DNA from: JBFKOL01 sp041628815
GTDB taxonomy: Bacteria > Bacteroidota > Bacteroidia > Chitinophagales > Saprospiraceae
Assembly: GCA_041628815.1 (NCBI GenBank)
Contig: JBFKOL010000284.1
Location: forward strand, 1-5,877
Length of the DNA stretch: 5,877 nucleotides
Direction of reading: 5' to 3'
A program made the position numbers and the translations under genes. The notes beneath the pieces are model-generated. The model was not told where the DNA came from. It worked only from the letters and a program-made list of their open reading frames with translations, and did not search any database. Below are positions 1 through 5,877 of this stretch, one piece after another (the stretch's first letter is position 1; the number at the start of each line of letters is the position of its first letter).

Positions 1-554
1 GCGGGATAATTGGCATACAAAGCTTTAAAATTTGCCTTCCAAGCATAAGAGCCATCCTTGTTCCTTGCGAGATTTTTCAAGAGAAATTGTAAAATGGATT
101 TGTCTTTAATGTTGATTCCCAGGCTATCCTCAACTTCCTTCCGCGTAGAAAAAGTGCTTAACTCCAGTGAAAAAATGGCATGAAAGATTTCCATGTGCTT
201 CGCTTCATTGATCTTAGGCGCAATATCTACAACAATGAGGTGGGACAGTTTGCCGGGGTGATCGATGGCATACTGCATGGCCGTTTTTCCTCCCATGGAG
301 TGGCCTATGACGGACACTCCGGAAAGGTCATGATCAACAATAAAATGATCGAGATCCTCGGCGAGGACCGTATAATCAAAAACATCACTGTGAAACGACT
401 TGCCGTGATTGCGCTGGTCTATGATGTATACAGTAAAATTTTTACTCAACTTTTTGGCAAAGCTTATCCAGTTGTCCAGCATGCCGAACAATCCGTGAAG
501 AATGATGACCGGTGGCCCTGACCCAATGGTTTTGTAATTTAGTTCCCTACTCAT
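1..554 (-). CDS. Alpha/beta-fold hydrolase, YbfF-like esterase family (C-terminus cut by window edge)
   Basis: The minus strand is open for 184 codons from an ATG at 554-552 to the window edge, so the C-terminal third is missing. The product is a serine hydrolase of the alpha/beta fold, probably a cytoplasmic carboxylesterase or thioesterase; no signal peptide is visible. Visible motifs are HGLFG at residues 20-24 (oxyanion-hole loop), DQRNHGKS at 46-53, and GHSMGG at 84-89, the nucleophile elbow with Ser86 as catalytic serine. VVDIAPK at 108-114 follows. The HGLFG, RNHGxS and VDIAP combination is typical of the YbfF group. The acid and the catalytic histidine would be expected in the missing part or near the window edge and cannot be verified. 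No Shine-Dalgarno sequence precedes the start. Its start lies 20 bp from that of the divergent cupin gene. The natural substrate cannot be told from sequence. Confidence 0.93.
   Translation of the reverse strand, partial: MSRELNYKTIGSGPPVIILHGLFGMLDNWISFAKKLSKNFTVYIIDQRNHGKSFHSDVFDYTVLAEDLDHFIVDHDLSGVSVIGHSMGGKTAMQYAIDHPGKLSHLIVVDIAPKINEAKHMEIFHAIFSLELSTFSTRKEVEDSLGINIKDKSILQFLLKNLARNKDGSYAWKANFKALYANYP
535..542 (+). promoter_or_regulatory. Weak candidate -7 box for the cupin gene
   Basis: TAATTTAG matches the Bacteroidota -7 consensus TAnnTTTG at seven of eight positions and would put the transcript start near 549, about 26 nt before the cupin ATG. No TTTG is found at the expected -33 position, so support is poor. 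The box lies just downstream of the hydrolase start codon, inside its coding region. Confidence 0.2.
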
Positions 555-569
555 AGTAACATAAATAAA

Positions 570-601
570 CAAATATGAACAAGGTTTATACGCTCGACAA
601 A
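570..601 (-). promoter_or_regulatory. Candidate Bacteroidota-type promoter for the hydrolase
   Basis: Read on the minus strand, TTTG (601-598) is followed after 20 bp by CATATTTG (577-570). The primary sigma factor of Bacteroidota is known to use TTTG near -33 and TAnnTTTG near -7. The second box matches seven of eight positions and the spacing fits. Transcription would start near 563, giving a leader of about eight nucleotides. The -7 box covers the start codon of the divergent cupin gene. This is a motif match only. Confidence 0.35.
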
Positions 602-904
602 ATGAAAGTACGCGAATTCTTTCCTGGTTTCCATGGCAGAATGATTCACGGGGAGAAATCAACAATGGCTTATTGGAACATAACAAAAGGTCATTCGGTG
701 CCACTGCACCATCATCCGCACGAACAATTTGTCAATATGTTGGAAGGAACATTCAGCATGATCATGGATGGAAAAGAATACCTTCTCAACGCCGGCGATG
801 TATTGCACATTCCTTCTAATGTGCCCCACGAAGGTACCGCCATCACCGATTGCCGCATCCTCGATGTGTTTACACCGGTAAGGGAAGAGTATCGGGTAGA
901 TTAA
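575..904 (+). CDS. Small single-domain cupin protein
   Basis: This complete 109-residue protein is about the size of a minimal cupin_2 beta-barrel. Cupin motif 1 starts at Gly39 and carries a histidine-rich metal site, HHHPHEQ at residues 45-51, followed by Gly58. His45, His47 and Gln51 or Glu50 are the likely ligands. Motif 2 is GDVLHIPSNVPH at 74-85, giving the fourth ligand His85. All metal-binding positions are therefore present, and the protein probably binds a divalent metal. The HxHPHEQ pattern is shared with KdgF-like and other small sugar- or acid-binding cupins, but the neighbours do not support a pectin pathway, so function stays open. There is no signal peptide, so it is cytoplasmic. 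The leader is A/T-rich with no Shine-Dalgarno sequence. The start at 575 gives the usual N-terminal length. Confidence 0.92.
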   Translation: MNKVYTLDKMKVREFFPGFHGRMIHGEKSTMAYWNITKGHSVPLHHHPHEQFVNMLEGTFSMIMDGKEYLLNAGDVLHIPSNVPHEGTAITDCRILDVFTPVREEYRVD

Positions 905-1004
905 GAGGCCTGCCCTGAAGTTGGAGCGTTAGCGGATTACTTCGGGGTTTAAGTGGCTTGCCCTACACTTACAGCGCCAGCGTCATAGTACAGGGTTTGA
1001 GCGG
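904..1004. repeat. Two tandem, diverged copies of a 48-bp hairpin element
   Basis: Positions 904-956 and 952-1004 align without gaps at an offset of 48 bp, with 36 of 53 positions identical by my count. Each copy opens with a GAGG or GTGG head followed by CCCT, has a central AGCGnnAGCG, and ends in GGGTTT. In each copy CCCT and GGG form the base of an inverted repeat with the AGCG pair in the loop. The layout recalls REP-type intergenic palindromes, but no RAYT transposase is in the window and I cannot name a known family. Confidence 0.55.
913..950 (+). terminator. Possible terminator hairpin after the cupin gene (first repeat copy)
   Basis: CCCTGAAGT at 913-921 pairs with ACTTCGGGG at 939-947 over nine base pairs including one G-U pair, enclosing a 17-nt loop. 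Only three T residues follow, so a classical intrinsic terminator is not clear. It lies 9 nt after the cupin stop codon, where a terminator would be expected. Confidence 0.35.
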
Positions 1005-1008
1005 TATA

Positions 1009-1026
1009 GGTTGTTACCCGACAACC
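1009..1026 (+). other. Small hairpin upstream of uvrB
   Basis: GGTTGT at 1009-1014 and ACAACC at 1021-1026 are perfect inverted repeats around a six-base loop. There is no T-tract. It could be a minor terminator, an operator-like site or chance. No LexA-type box was recognised near uvrB. Confidence 0.25.
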
Positions 1027-1087
1027 CTGCCAGAGGCCGCACAACAACTATTCCTTACCTTGTACGTTTTTCCCCTAATGCAACGAC

Positions 1088-3112
1088 ATGTCCTTCGAAC
1101 TTACCTCACAATACCAACCCACAGGTGACCAGCCTGAAGCCATAGAACAATTACTCGGCGGCCTTCGAGGCGGAGAGAAGGCCCAGGTATTGCTGGGAGT
1201 AACAGGGTCCGGAAAGACATTTACTATGGCAAACGTCATTGCAAAGGCCAACCGGCCTACATTGGTGCTTACCCACAACAAGACATTGACGGCCCAGCTG
1301 TATGCAGAATTCAGGGAGTTTTTTCCGGACAATGCCGTAGAGTACTTCGTGTCTTATTACGATTATTACCAGCCTGAAGCGTATCTCTCGGTATCGGACA
1401 CCTACATAGAAAAAGATCTTTCGATCAATGAAGAAGTAGATAAGCTGAGACTCAGGGCAACTTCCAACCTGTTGTCCGGGCGCAGGGACATCATCATTGT
1501 CGCGTCGGTATCCTGCATTTACGGTATGGGCAATCCTGACGATTACAAAGGCGGTATCATCCGCATCAGGAAGGGAGAGACACTCACTCGAAACCGCTTG
1601 CTGTATCAGTTGGTCGAAGCGTTGTATTCCAGGACGGAACACGATTTTAAGCGTGGCACCTTTCGCGTGCGCGGAGACACGGTGGACATCAATTTGCCGT
1701 ACGTGGATTTTGGCTATCGAATCATATTTTTTGGTGACGAGATCGAGGATATTGAGAAAATAGAACTCGAATCCGGAAAGCGAATACACACCATGAGTGA
1801 TGCGGCTATATTTCCGGCCAATTTGTATGTGGCACCAAAGGACCGCCTGAAGATGATCATTGGCGATATAGAGAAGGAGATGGACCAGCACGAAGCCTTT
1901 TTCGAACAAGAGGGCAGGTACATCGAGGCAAAACGCATCAAAGAACGCGTCACCTTCGACATTGAAATGATGCGCGAATTGGGATATTGCAACGGCATAG
2001 AAAACTATTCGCGTTTTTTCGACGGCCGGAAGCCGGGCACGAGGCCTTTCTGTCTCCTGGATTATTTTCCGGAAGACTACCTGATGATCATCGACGAGAG
2101 CCATGTGACGATACCGCAGGTTCGCGGCATGTGGGGAGGGGACCGCGCAAGAAAACTGAACCTCGTCAACTATGGATTTCGTCTACCCTCGGCACTGGAC
2201 AATCGTCCACTGAACTTCGACGAGTTCCAGGGCCTCATCAACCAGGTGATCTATGTCAGCGCCACCCCGGGCGACTTCGAACTCGAACAAACCGAAGGTC
2301 TCGTGGTGGAGCAGATCGTAAGACCTACGGGTCTGCTGGACCCTCCGATAGAGATCCGGCCCAGTGTCAACCAGATCGACGACTTGCTAGAAGAAATCCA
2401 GAAACGGATAGAGGCTGACGAACGCGTACTTGTAACGACCTTAACGAAGCGTATGTCCGAAGAGCTTACGAAATACCTGCTGCGCCTCAACATACGCGTC
2501 AGGTATATCCATTCCGAGGTGGATACCCTCGACAGGGTCGAAATCATCCGGGATTTGAGATTGGGGGGTTTTGATGTACTGGTAGGTGTCAACCTGCTGA
2601 GAGAAGGCCTGGATATGCCTGAGGTTTCACTCGTGGCCATCCTCGATGCCGACAAGGAAGGATTCCTCCGCAATGCGCGCTCGCTTACCCAGACGGCAGG
2701 CAGGGCCGCACGCAATGTAAACGGGCTTGTCATCTTCTATGCCGATCAGGTAACAGATAGTATGCAGGTGACCATCGACGAAACCATTCGGCGAAGAGCA
2801 GTCCAGATGGCCTACAATGAAAAACACGGCATCATTCCCGAAACCATCACTAAGACGAGAGAAGAAATCATCAACCAGAAGTCGATCCTTGACATCCGAG
2901 GTAAAAAGAAACACGTCTATATCGAACCAGAAGAGGCAAGCATTGCTGCAGATCCGGTCATCGATTATATGTCTAAAGACCAGTTGAAAAGACTGATGGA
3001 TGAAACCGAGAAGAAAATGAAAACGGCAGCAAAAGAGCTGGATTTCATCAGTGCCGCGCAATACCGGGACGAACTGTTTGCGCTGAAGAAGAAAATGAAA
3101 GCGGCGGTATGA
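1088..3112 (+). CDS. uvrB: UvrABC excinuclease subunit B
   Basis: This complete 674-residue protein has the usual UvrB length. UvrB receives damaged DNA from UvrA, verifies the lesion using a helicase-like ATPase and a beta-hairpin, and recruits UvrC for incision. Walker A is GVTGSGKT at residues 37-44. The aromatic-rich damage-sensing hairpin is YFVSYYDYYQPEAY at 86-99. The Walker B/DEAD-like box is DESH at 336-339, SATPGD at 391-396 is motif III, and QTAGRAARN at 535-543 is helicase motif VI. A C-terminal UVR domain at about 636-670 is the UvrC contact. All key residues look intact. An in-frame TAA at 1076-1078 makes ATG 1088 the first possible ATG start. No Shine-Dalgarno sequence and no clear promoter are seen; TACGTTTT at 1063-1070 is a poor -7 candidate. 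The gene is not in an operon with visible uvr partners, which is normal. Confidence 0.99.
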   Translation: MSFELTSQYQPTGDQPEAIEQLLGGLRGGEKAQVLLGVTGSGKTFTMANVIAKANRPTLVLTHNKTLTAQLYAEFREFFPDNAVEYFVSYYDYYQPEAYLSVSDTYIEKDLSINEEVDKLRLRATSNLLSGRRDIIIVASVSCIYGMGNPDDYKGGIIRIRKGETLTRNRLLYQLVEALYSRTEHDFKRGTFRVRGDTVDINLPYVDFGYRIIFFGDEIEDIEKIELESGKRIHTMSDAAIFPANLYVAPKDRLKMIIGDIEKEMDQHEAFFEQEGRYIEAKRIKERVTFDIEMMRELGYCNGIENYSRFFDGRKPGTRPFCLLDYFPEDYLMIIDESHVTIPQVRGMWGGDRARKLNLVNYGFRLPSALDNRPLNFDEFQGLINQVIYVSATPGDFELEQTEGLVVEQIVRPTGLLDPPIEIRPSVNQIDDLLEEIQKRIEADERVLVTTLTKRMSEELTKYLLRLNIRVRYIHSEVDTLDRVEIIRDLRLGGFDVLVGVNLLREGLDMPEVSLVAILDADKEGFLRNARSLTQTAGRAARNVNGLVIFYADQVTDSMQVTIDETIRRRAVQMAYNEKHGIIPETITKTREEIINQKSILDIRGKKKHVYIEPEEASIAADPVIDYMSKDQLKRLMDETEKKMKTAAKELDFISAAQYRDELFALKKKMKAAV

Positions 3113-3129
3113 TTGTATTGGTGGTACGT

Positions 3130-3183
3130 CTTCGCACAAGGCTTCCACCTTCGTCGAGACTTCGTCATATGAGGACGGCGAAG
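3130..3183 (+). terminator. CTTCG/CGAAG inverted-repeat cluster after uvrB, possible terminator
   Basis: CTTCGC at 3130-3135 pairs with GCGAAG at 3178-3183. A tighter hairpin is also possible: CTTCGTC at 3160-3166 pairs with GA at 3174-3175 plus CGAAG at 3179-3183, with a 7-nt loop and a three-base bulge. A perfect palindrome TCATATGA sits at 3165-3172. The cluster begins 18 nt after the uvrB stop. There is no T-tract, so termination is only suggested by position; it may equally be a dispersed intergenic repeat. Confidence 0.3.
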
Positions 3184-3214
3184 GGCGCAAGTAACACGCA
3201 CACGATCCTTAATC

Positions 3215-3279
3215 CTTGCACTTGCACTTGACACTTGCACTTGACACTTGCACTTGACACTTGATACTTGCACTTGACA
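3215..3279. repeat. CTTG minisatellite with alternating 6- and 7-bp spacing
   Basis: Ten CTTG cores occur in 65 bp, separated by CA or ACA (once ATA). Except near the left end and around the ATA variant, the spacing alternates six and seven bases, so the larger period is 13 bp (CTTGCACTTGACA). The array lies in the intergenic region between uvrB and the beta-helix gene and has no coding potential. Such arrays change copy number by slippage. Confidence 0.9.
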
Positions 3280-3305
3280 TGAATGAGTGATCAATATTTC
3301 CTTTG
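3273..3305 (+). promoter_or_regulatory. Candidate promoter for the beta-helix gene
   Basis: TTCCTTTG at 3298-3305 matches the Bacteroidota -7 consensus TAnnTTTG at seven of eight positions. CTTG at 3273-3276, the last unit of the tandem array, lies 21 bp upstream in the place of the -33 TTTG. Transcription would start near 3312, leaving a leader of about 62 nt. Both boxes are imperfect, so this is a suggestion only. Confidence 0.3.
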
Positions 3306-3333
3306 ATGTAAGCTTATTGACAAAGATGAATTC

Positions 3334-3340
3334 AGGAGGA
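3334..3340 (+). promoter_or_regulatory. Strong Shine-Dalgarno sequence (AGGAGGA), facing an out-of-frame ATG
   Basis: AGGAGGA lies eight bases before ATG 3349-3351, an ideal distance, but 33 bases before the ATG at 3374 that opens the large secreted protein. The two ATGs are in different frames. It is the only strong Shine-Dalgarno sequence seen next to a gene in the window. Confidence 0.6.
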
Positions 3341-3348
3341 AAGGATTA

Positions 3349-3477
3349 ATGACTATATTGAGTCATCACCCTTATGAGAAACTGCGTCCTAACACTGCTA
3401 GTCTTCCTACTCGTTTGCAATCTGGCCCTTGGGCAGGATGTAAAAGTCACACAAACAGATACGCTTATCGTAGATAA
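3349..3477 (+). other. Overlapping 42-codon ORF behind the strong RBS; possible leader or decoy, doubtful gene
   Basis: From the well-placed ATG at 3349 a 42-residue ORF runs to TAA at 3475-3477, overlapping the start of the beta-helix gene in another frame. It begins MTILSHHPYEKLRP and shows no hydrophobic segment or recognised motif. Because most of it lies inside the signal-peptide coding region, its sequence is probably dictated by the other frame. It is listed because it has the best ribosome-binding site in the window. It could be a translated leader, a decoy that lowers expression of the main gene, or an accident. Confidence 0.15.
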
Positions 3478-5877
3478 AAACATGGATGAGATCGCCAACC
3501 CCGGTGATTCCATCCGGTATAAGGTGACCATTACGGTGAATGGTGACAGCGCGAAAAATGTCGTCCTCGATACCATGAATTTCGATCCCGCGCTGATGAT
3601 CGATATGAATTCGTTGCATATCGGTCCGCTGGCGCGAAAGGATACCTTCGAGTGCATTGGCAATGTAGGTCTCGATGTGCCTGCCATGGCAGGTCTCCTC
3701 TCCAACGATGCAGACCTGGACAATAACAGCGGCACCCTGACCATTACGATGGTCGGTGCCACAACGACGAATACAGCGGTTTTGACGGATTTTACAACGG
3801 TCCAAAATGGCACTGCCAATGTCAATGCGGATGGATCGTTTACGTATACACCTGCCGCCGGGTTCAATGGTACGGACCAGTTCAGGTATAAACTGTCGGA
3901 CGGGGACCCGGTTACGGCCGATGTGGTACAAACCGTTTGTATTATCGTGACCGATGTGATCTGGTTTGTTCAAAACGATCACACGCCCAATGCGAATCCC
4001 AATGACAACGGCACCCTGGCGGATCCTTTTAACGCGCTCAGTGCGGCTGAAAGCGCCTCCGCCATCGGCCATACCATTTTTCTCTATGAAGGTGACGGGA
4101 CATCAACCGGGCAAAACGCAGGAATTACGCTTAAAAACAATCAGATAATCATCGGAGAAGGTGCCGGTGCTTCTATTGAAACCATATCGGGTATAACGCT
4201 GCCTTCTCACAGCAATGCACTACCCTCAACCGGGGGTGCCAAGCCGCTTATTGCTTCAACTGTAGGACCGGGCATTACGGTTGCATCGGATAATACAATC
4301 AGGGGCCTGAACATCGGTGCGACCAGTGATATGGGCATCAAGAATACGGCTATGAGTTCGGTAGGCACACTGACAGTCAGCGAAGTGTCGATAACAGGCA
4401 CAGGCGGGGGCATTGCTGCGACCAATGGAGGAACCTTTTCGGTCACTCTTGATGAGATCAGTACCACCTCGCACACCGGTTCGTTGGTCAATCTTTCCGG
4501 GGTGGGAGGCACATTGAATGTGAATGGCGGGGGAGCTTCGGGTGTGACAGGTGATGTCATTGAAATCTCTGGTGGTAATATCAACATGACGTACGGTGGA
4601 ACTTTGACCAATACCGCCGCACGCTTAATAGACATACAGAATACCACAGGTGGAACGATACTCCTCAATGGTGCCAGTTTGAGTGATTCAGGGGCCGGAA
4701 CCAATACCGGAGAGGGCATTTATATTACCGGTTGTGCCGGAAATGTGACCATCGATGCCACTGCGACATCCATCACGGATAGCGATGTTTCCGGTATCAA
4801 CATACTGGGAGCCTGTACTGGTACCTTCCGTTTTGATGATGTCACCATTACCGGCCCGACAGCCGCCGGTGTAAATATCAATGGAGATTCCGGCGGGAAC
4901 AATCAACTGAATGGGACTGTCGACTTGAACAATGTCGATGTCAGTTCGAGTACGGGTGCTCCGGTAGTATCTATTGAAGGAATAGGGTCCGGATCCGTTG
5001 ATTTTGACGTTGCTTCGTCGATAATGGCCACCGGAGGCGGAGGCGGTGTTCTGGGTAACAGCAACGGTGGAGGTTCCGCAACTTTCAATGGGCCAGTTTC
5101 CCTCACGACAAATACCAACACCGGTGTGAACCTGACCTCAAATGCAGGTGCTACTTTCAACTTCTTTGGGGGGCTCACCATTTCAACGACCTCGGGCATT
5201 GGATTCAATGCCACGGGAGGAGGCACTGTTAATGTGACCGGAGCGAGTAACTCAGTAACGTCTACCTCTCAAAAGGCGATTGATATTGATGGTATTACCA
5301 CGAATATTACTTTTTCATCTGTATCTTCTACTGGAAGCTCCGTCCAAGGGATCGACATAACCAATCTCGGAGCCAGTTCTACATTTAACGGGGGTACAAC
5401 CAATGTGACCAATGCAACTGGTACTGGCATAAACATCAATACGGTCGCATCTGGTAGCGATATTGATTTTGGCACTACGAATATCATTCAACGAAATACT
5501 ACCGGAATCTTTATAGACAATGTCACCGGGGGGACGATTGACTTTGGTACCGTCACAGATGCAAATAGTACAAATGCAGGTGGATATGGGATCAGGATAG
5601 AGGACTCATCGGCCGACATTACGGTTGCAGCCGCCAACATTAGCAATACCAATCAGACAGTCACTACTACAGATGCAGGATCTGATGGTGTCCCTGATAA
5701 CGACGGAGATGGAGATGCAATATTCCTAAAAGATAACACTGGAAGTTTTATTTTGAAAGGAGGTACACTGGATGACCTGGAAACAGACGGAATCGATATA
5801 CGCAATTCCAGCAACATCACCATATCAGGTGTCACCATTAGCGATATCGGAATATCTTCGGGCAATGTAAACCCGAC
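3374..5877 (+). CDS. Large secreted beta-helix surface protein with DUF11-like and cadherin-like N-terminal domains (C-terminus cut by window edge)
   Basis: The frame is open for 834 codons to the edge. Residues 1-20 are a signal peptide, with a hydrophobic core at 5-19 and likely cleavage after the A-L-G at 18-20. Residues 21-90 resemble a DUF11 beta-sandwich (GDSIRYKVTITVNG at 44-57). Residues 91-194 are a cadherin/Ig-like domain with LLSNDADLD at 108-116, DGSFTYTPAAGFNGTDQF at 153-170 and SDGD at 175-178. From about 195 (VIWFVQND, then ADPFNAL, then IFLYEGDGT) a right-handed parallel beta-helix begins. Coils of 22-31 residues start near 331, 353, 379, 402, 427, 457, 483, 514, 540, 567, 593, 617, 643, 669, 695, 720, 747, 791 and 815. 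The composition is rich in Thr, Gly, Asn and Ser. Role is inferred as an exported adhesin-like or matrix protein; ligand and export route are unknown because the C-terminus is missing. A TGA at 3359-3361 blocks an upstream in-frame start. Confidence 0.9.
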   Translation, partial: MRNCVLTLLVFLLVCNLALGQDVKVTQTDTLIVDKNMDEIANPGDSIRYKVTITVNGDSAKNVVLDTMNFDPALMIDMNSLHIGPLARKDTFECIGNVGLDVPAMAGLLSNDADLDNNSGTLTITMVGATTTNTAVLTDFTTVQNGTANVNADGSFTYTPAAGFNGTDQFRYKLSDGDPVTADVVQTVCIIVTDVIWFVQNDHTPNANPNDNGTLADPFNALSAAESASAIGHTIFLYEGDGTSTGQNAGITLKNNQIIIGEGAGASIETISGITLPSHSNALPSTGGAKPLIASTVGPGITVASDNTIRGLNIGATSDMGIKNTAMSSVGTLTVSEVSITGTGGGIAATNGGTFSVTLDEISTTSHTGSLVNLSGVGGTLNVNGGGASGVTGDVIEISGGNINMTYGGTLTNTAARLIDIQNTTGGTILLNGASLSDSGAGTNTGEGIYITGCAGNVTIDATATSITDSDVSGINILGACTGTFRFDDVTITGPTAAGVNINGDSGGNNQLNGTVDLNNVDVSSSTGAPVVSIEGIGSGSVDFDVASSIMATGGGGGVLGNSNGGGSATFNGPVSLTTNTNTGVNLTSNAGATFNFFGGLTISTTSGIGFNATGGGTVNVTGASNSVTSTSQKAIDIDGITTNITFSSVSSTGSSVQGIDITNLGASSTFNGGTTNVTNATGTGININTVASGSDIDFGTTNIIQRNTTGIFIDNVTGGTIDFGTVTDANSTNAGGYGIRIEDSSADITVAAANISNTNQTVTTTDAGSDGVPDNDGDGDAIFLKDNTGSFILKGGTLDDLETDGIDIRNSSNITISGVTISDIGISSGNVNP

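Noticed and set aside
180..521. Plus-strand 113-codon ORF in the first half kilobase
   Set aside because: It lies fully antisense to the alpha/beta-hydrolase, whose frame carries clear family motifs; its own translation has no recognisable pattern.
1..904. Hydrolase and cupin as part of a pectin or sugar-acid degradation cluster
   Set aside because: The cupin motif is KdgF-like, but no lyase, transporter or sugar-acid enzyme is present, so the link would be a guess.
904..1087. tRNA or other known structured RNA gene between cupin and uvrB
   Set aside because: No cloverleaf, no T-loop consensus and no recognised riboswitch pattern; the structure is explained by the two hairpin repeats.
1151..2104. 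Long minus-strand ORF (317 codons) inside uvrB
   Set aside because: It is antisense to an intact, highly conserved uvrB and has no recognisable domain; it reflects the codon pattern of the opposite strand.
3215..3279. CRISPR array
   Set aside because: Units are 6-7 bp, with no 20-40 bp unique spacers and no cas genes nearby.
3228..3279. TTGACA hexamers as sigma-70 -35 boxes
   Set aside because: They are a by-product of the tandem repeat, no TATAAT-like box follows at 17 bp, and Bacteroidota do not use the standard sigma-70 consensus.
3374..3436. Lipoprotein signal peptide using Cys15 of the beta-helix protein
   Set aside because: Residues before Cys15 (L-L-V) do not fit a lipobox, which needs a small residue at -1; the A-L-G at 18-20 fits ordinary signal peptidase better.
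4207..4719. Minus-strand Pro/Val-rich ORFs opposite the beta-helix gene
   Set aside because: These come from Gly/Thr/Asn-rich codons read in reverse. The plus strand is open for 834 codons with a signal peptide and regular coils, so the minus-strand frames are shadows.

Overview
The window looks like a piece of a Bacteroidota chromosome, probably Cytophagales- or Chitinophagales-like. This is inferred from three things. The UvrB sequence has the style I associate with that phylum. Three of the four main genes lack Shine-Dalgarno sequences and have A/T-rich or featureless leaders. A secreted Thr/Asn/Gly/Ser-rich beta-helix protein has a modular N-terminus common in large Bacteroidota surface proteins. 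Base composition is close to balanced. No tRNA, rRNA, CRISPR array, transposase or phage gene is visible.

Layout: (1) 1-554, minus strand, the N-terminal 184 residues of an alpha/beta-hydrolase of the YbfF-like esterase type, running off the left edge. (2) 575-904, plus strand, a small single-domain cupin whose start codon is only 20 bp from the hydrolase start, so the two genes diverge from a very compact control region. (3) 904-1087, a gene-free gap holding two degenerate tandem copies of a 48-bp hairpin element and a small extra hairpin. (4) 1088-3112, plus strand, a complete uvrB, the helicase-like damage-verification subunit of UvrABC nucleotide excision repair. (5) 3113-3373, an intergenic stretch with a CTTCG/CGAAG hairpin cluster, a minisatellite-like array built on CTTG, a possible Bacteroidota-type promoter and a strong Shine-Dalgarno sequence that faces an out-of-frame ATG. 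(6) 3374-5877, plus strand, the first 834 residues of a large secreted protein: signal peptide, DUF11-like beta-sandwich, cadherin/Ig-like 'tandem' domain, then at least 18-19 coils of a right-handed parallel beta-helix, open at the right edge.

The genes do not form an obvious pathway. The hydrolase and cupin may share regulation through their divergent starts, uvrB is housekeeping, and the surface protein appears to be its own transcription unit. I find no convincing evidence of a new defence, mobile or biosynthetic system. The points most worth a second look are the beta-helix protein, the mismatch between the strong ribosome-binding site and the true start of that gene, and the two kinds of short intergenic repeat.
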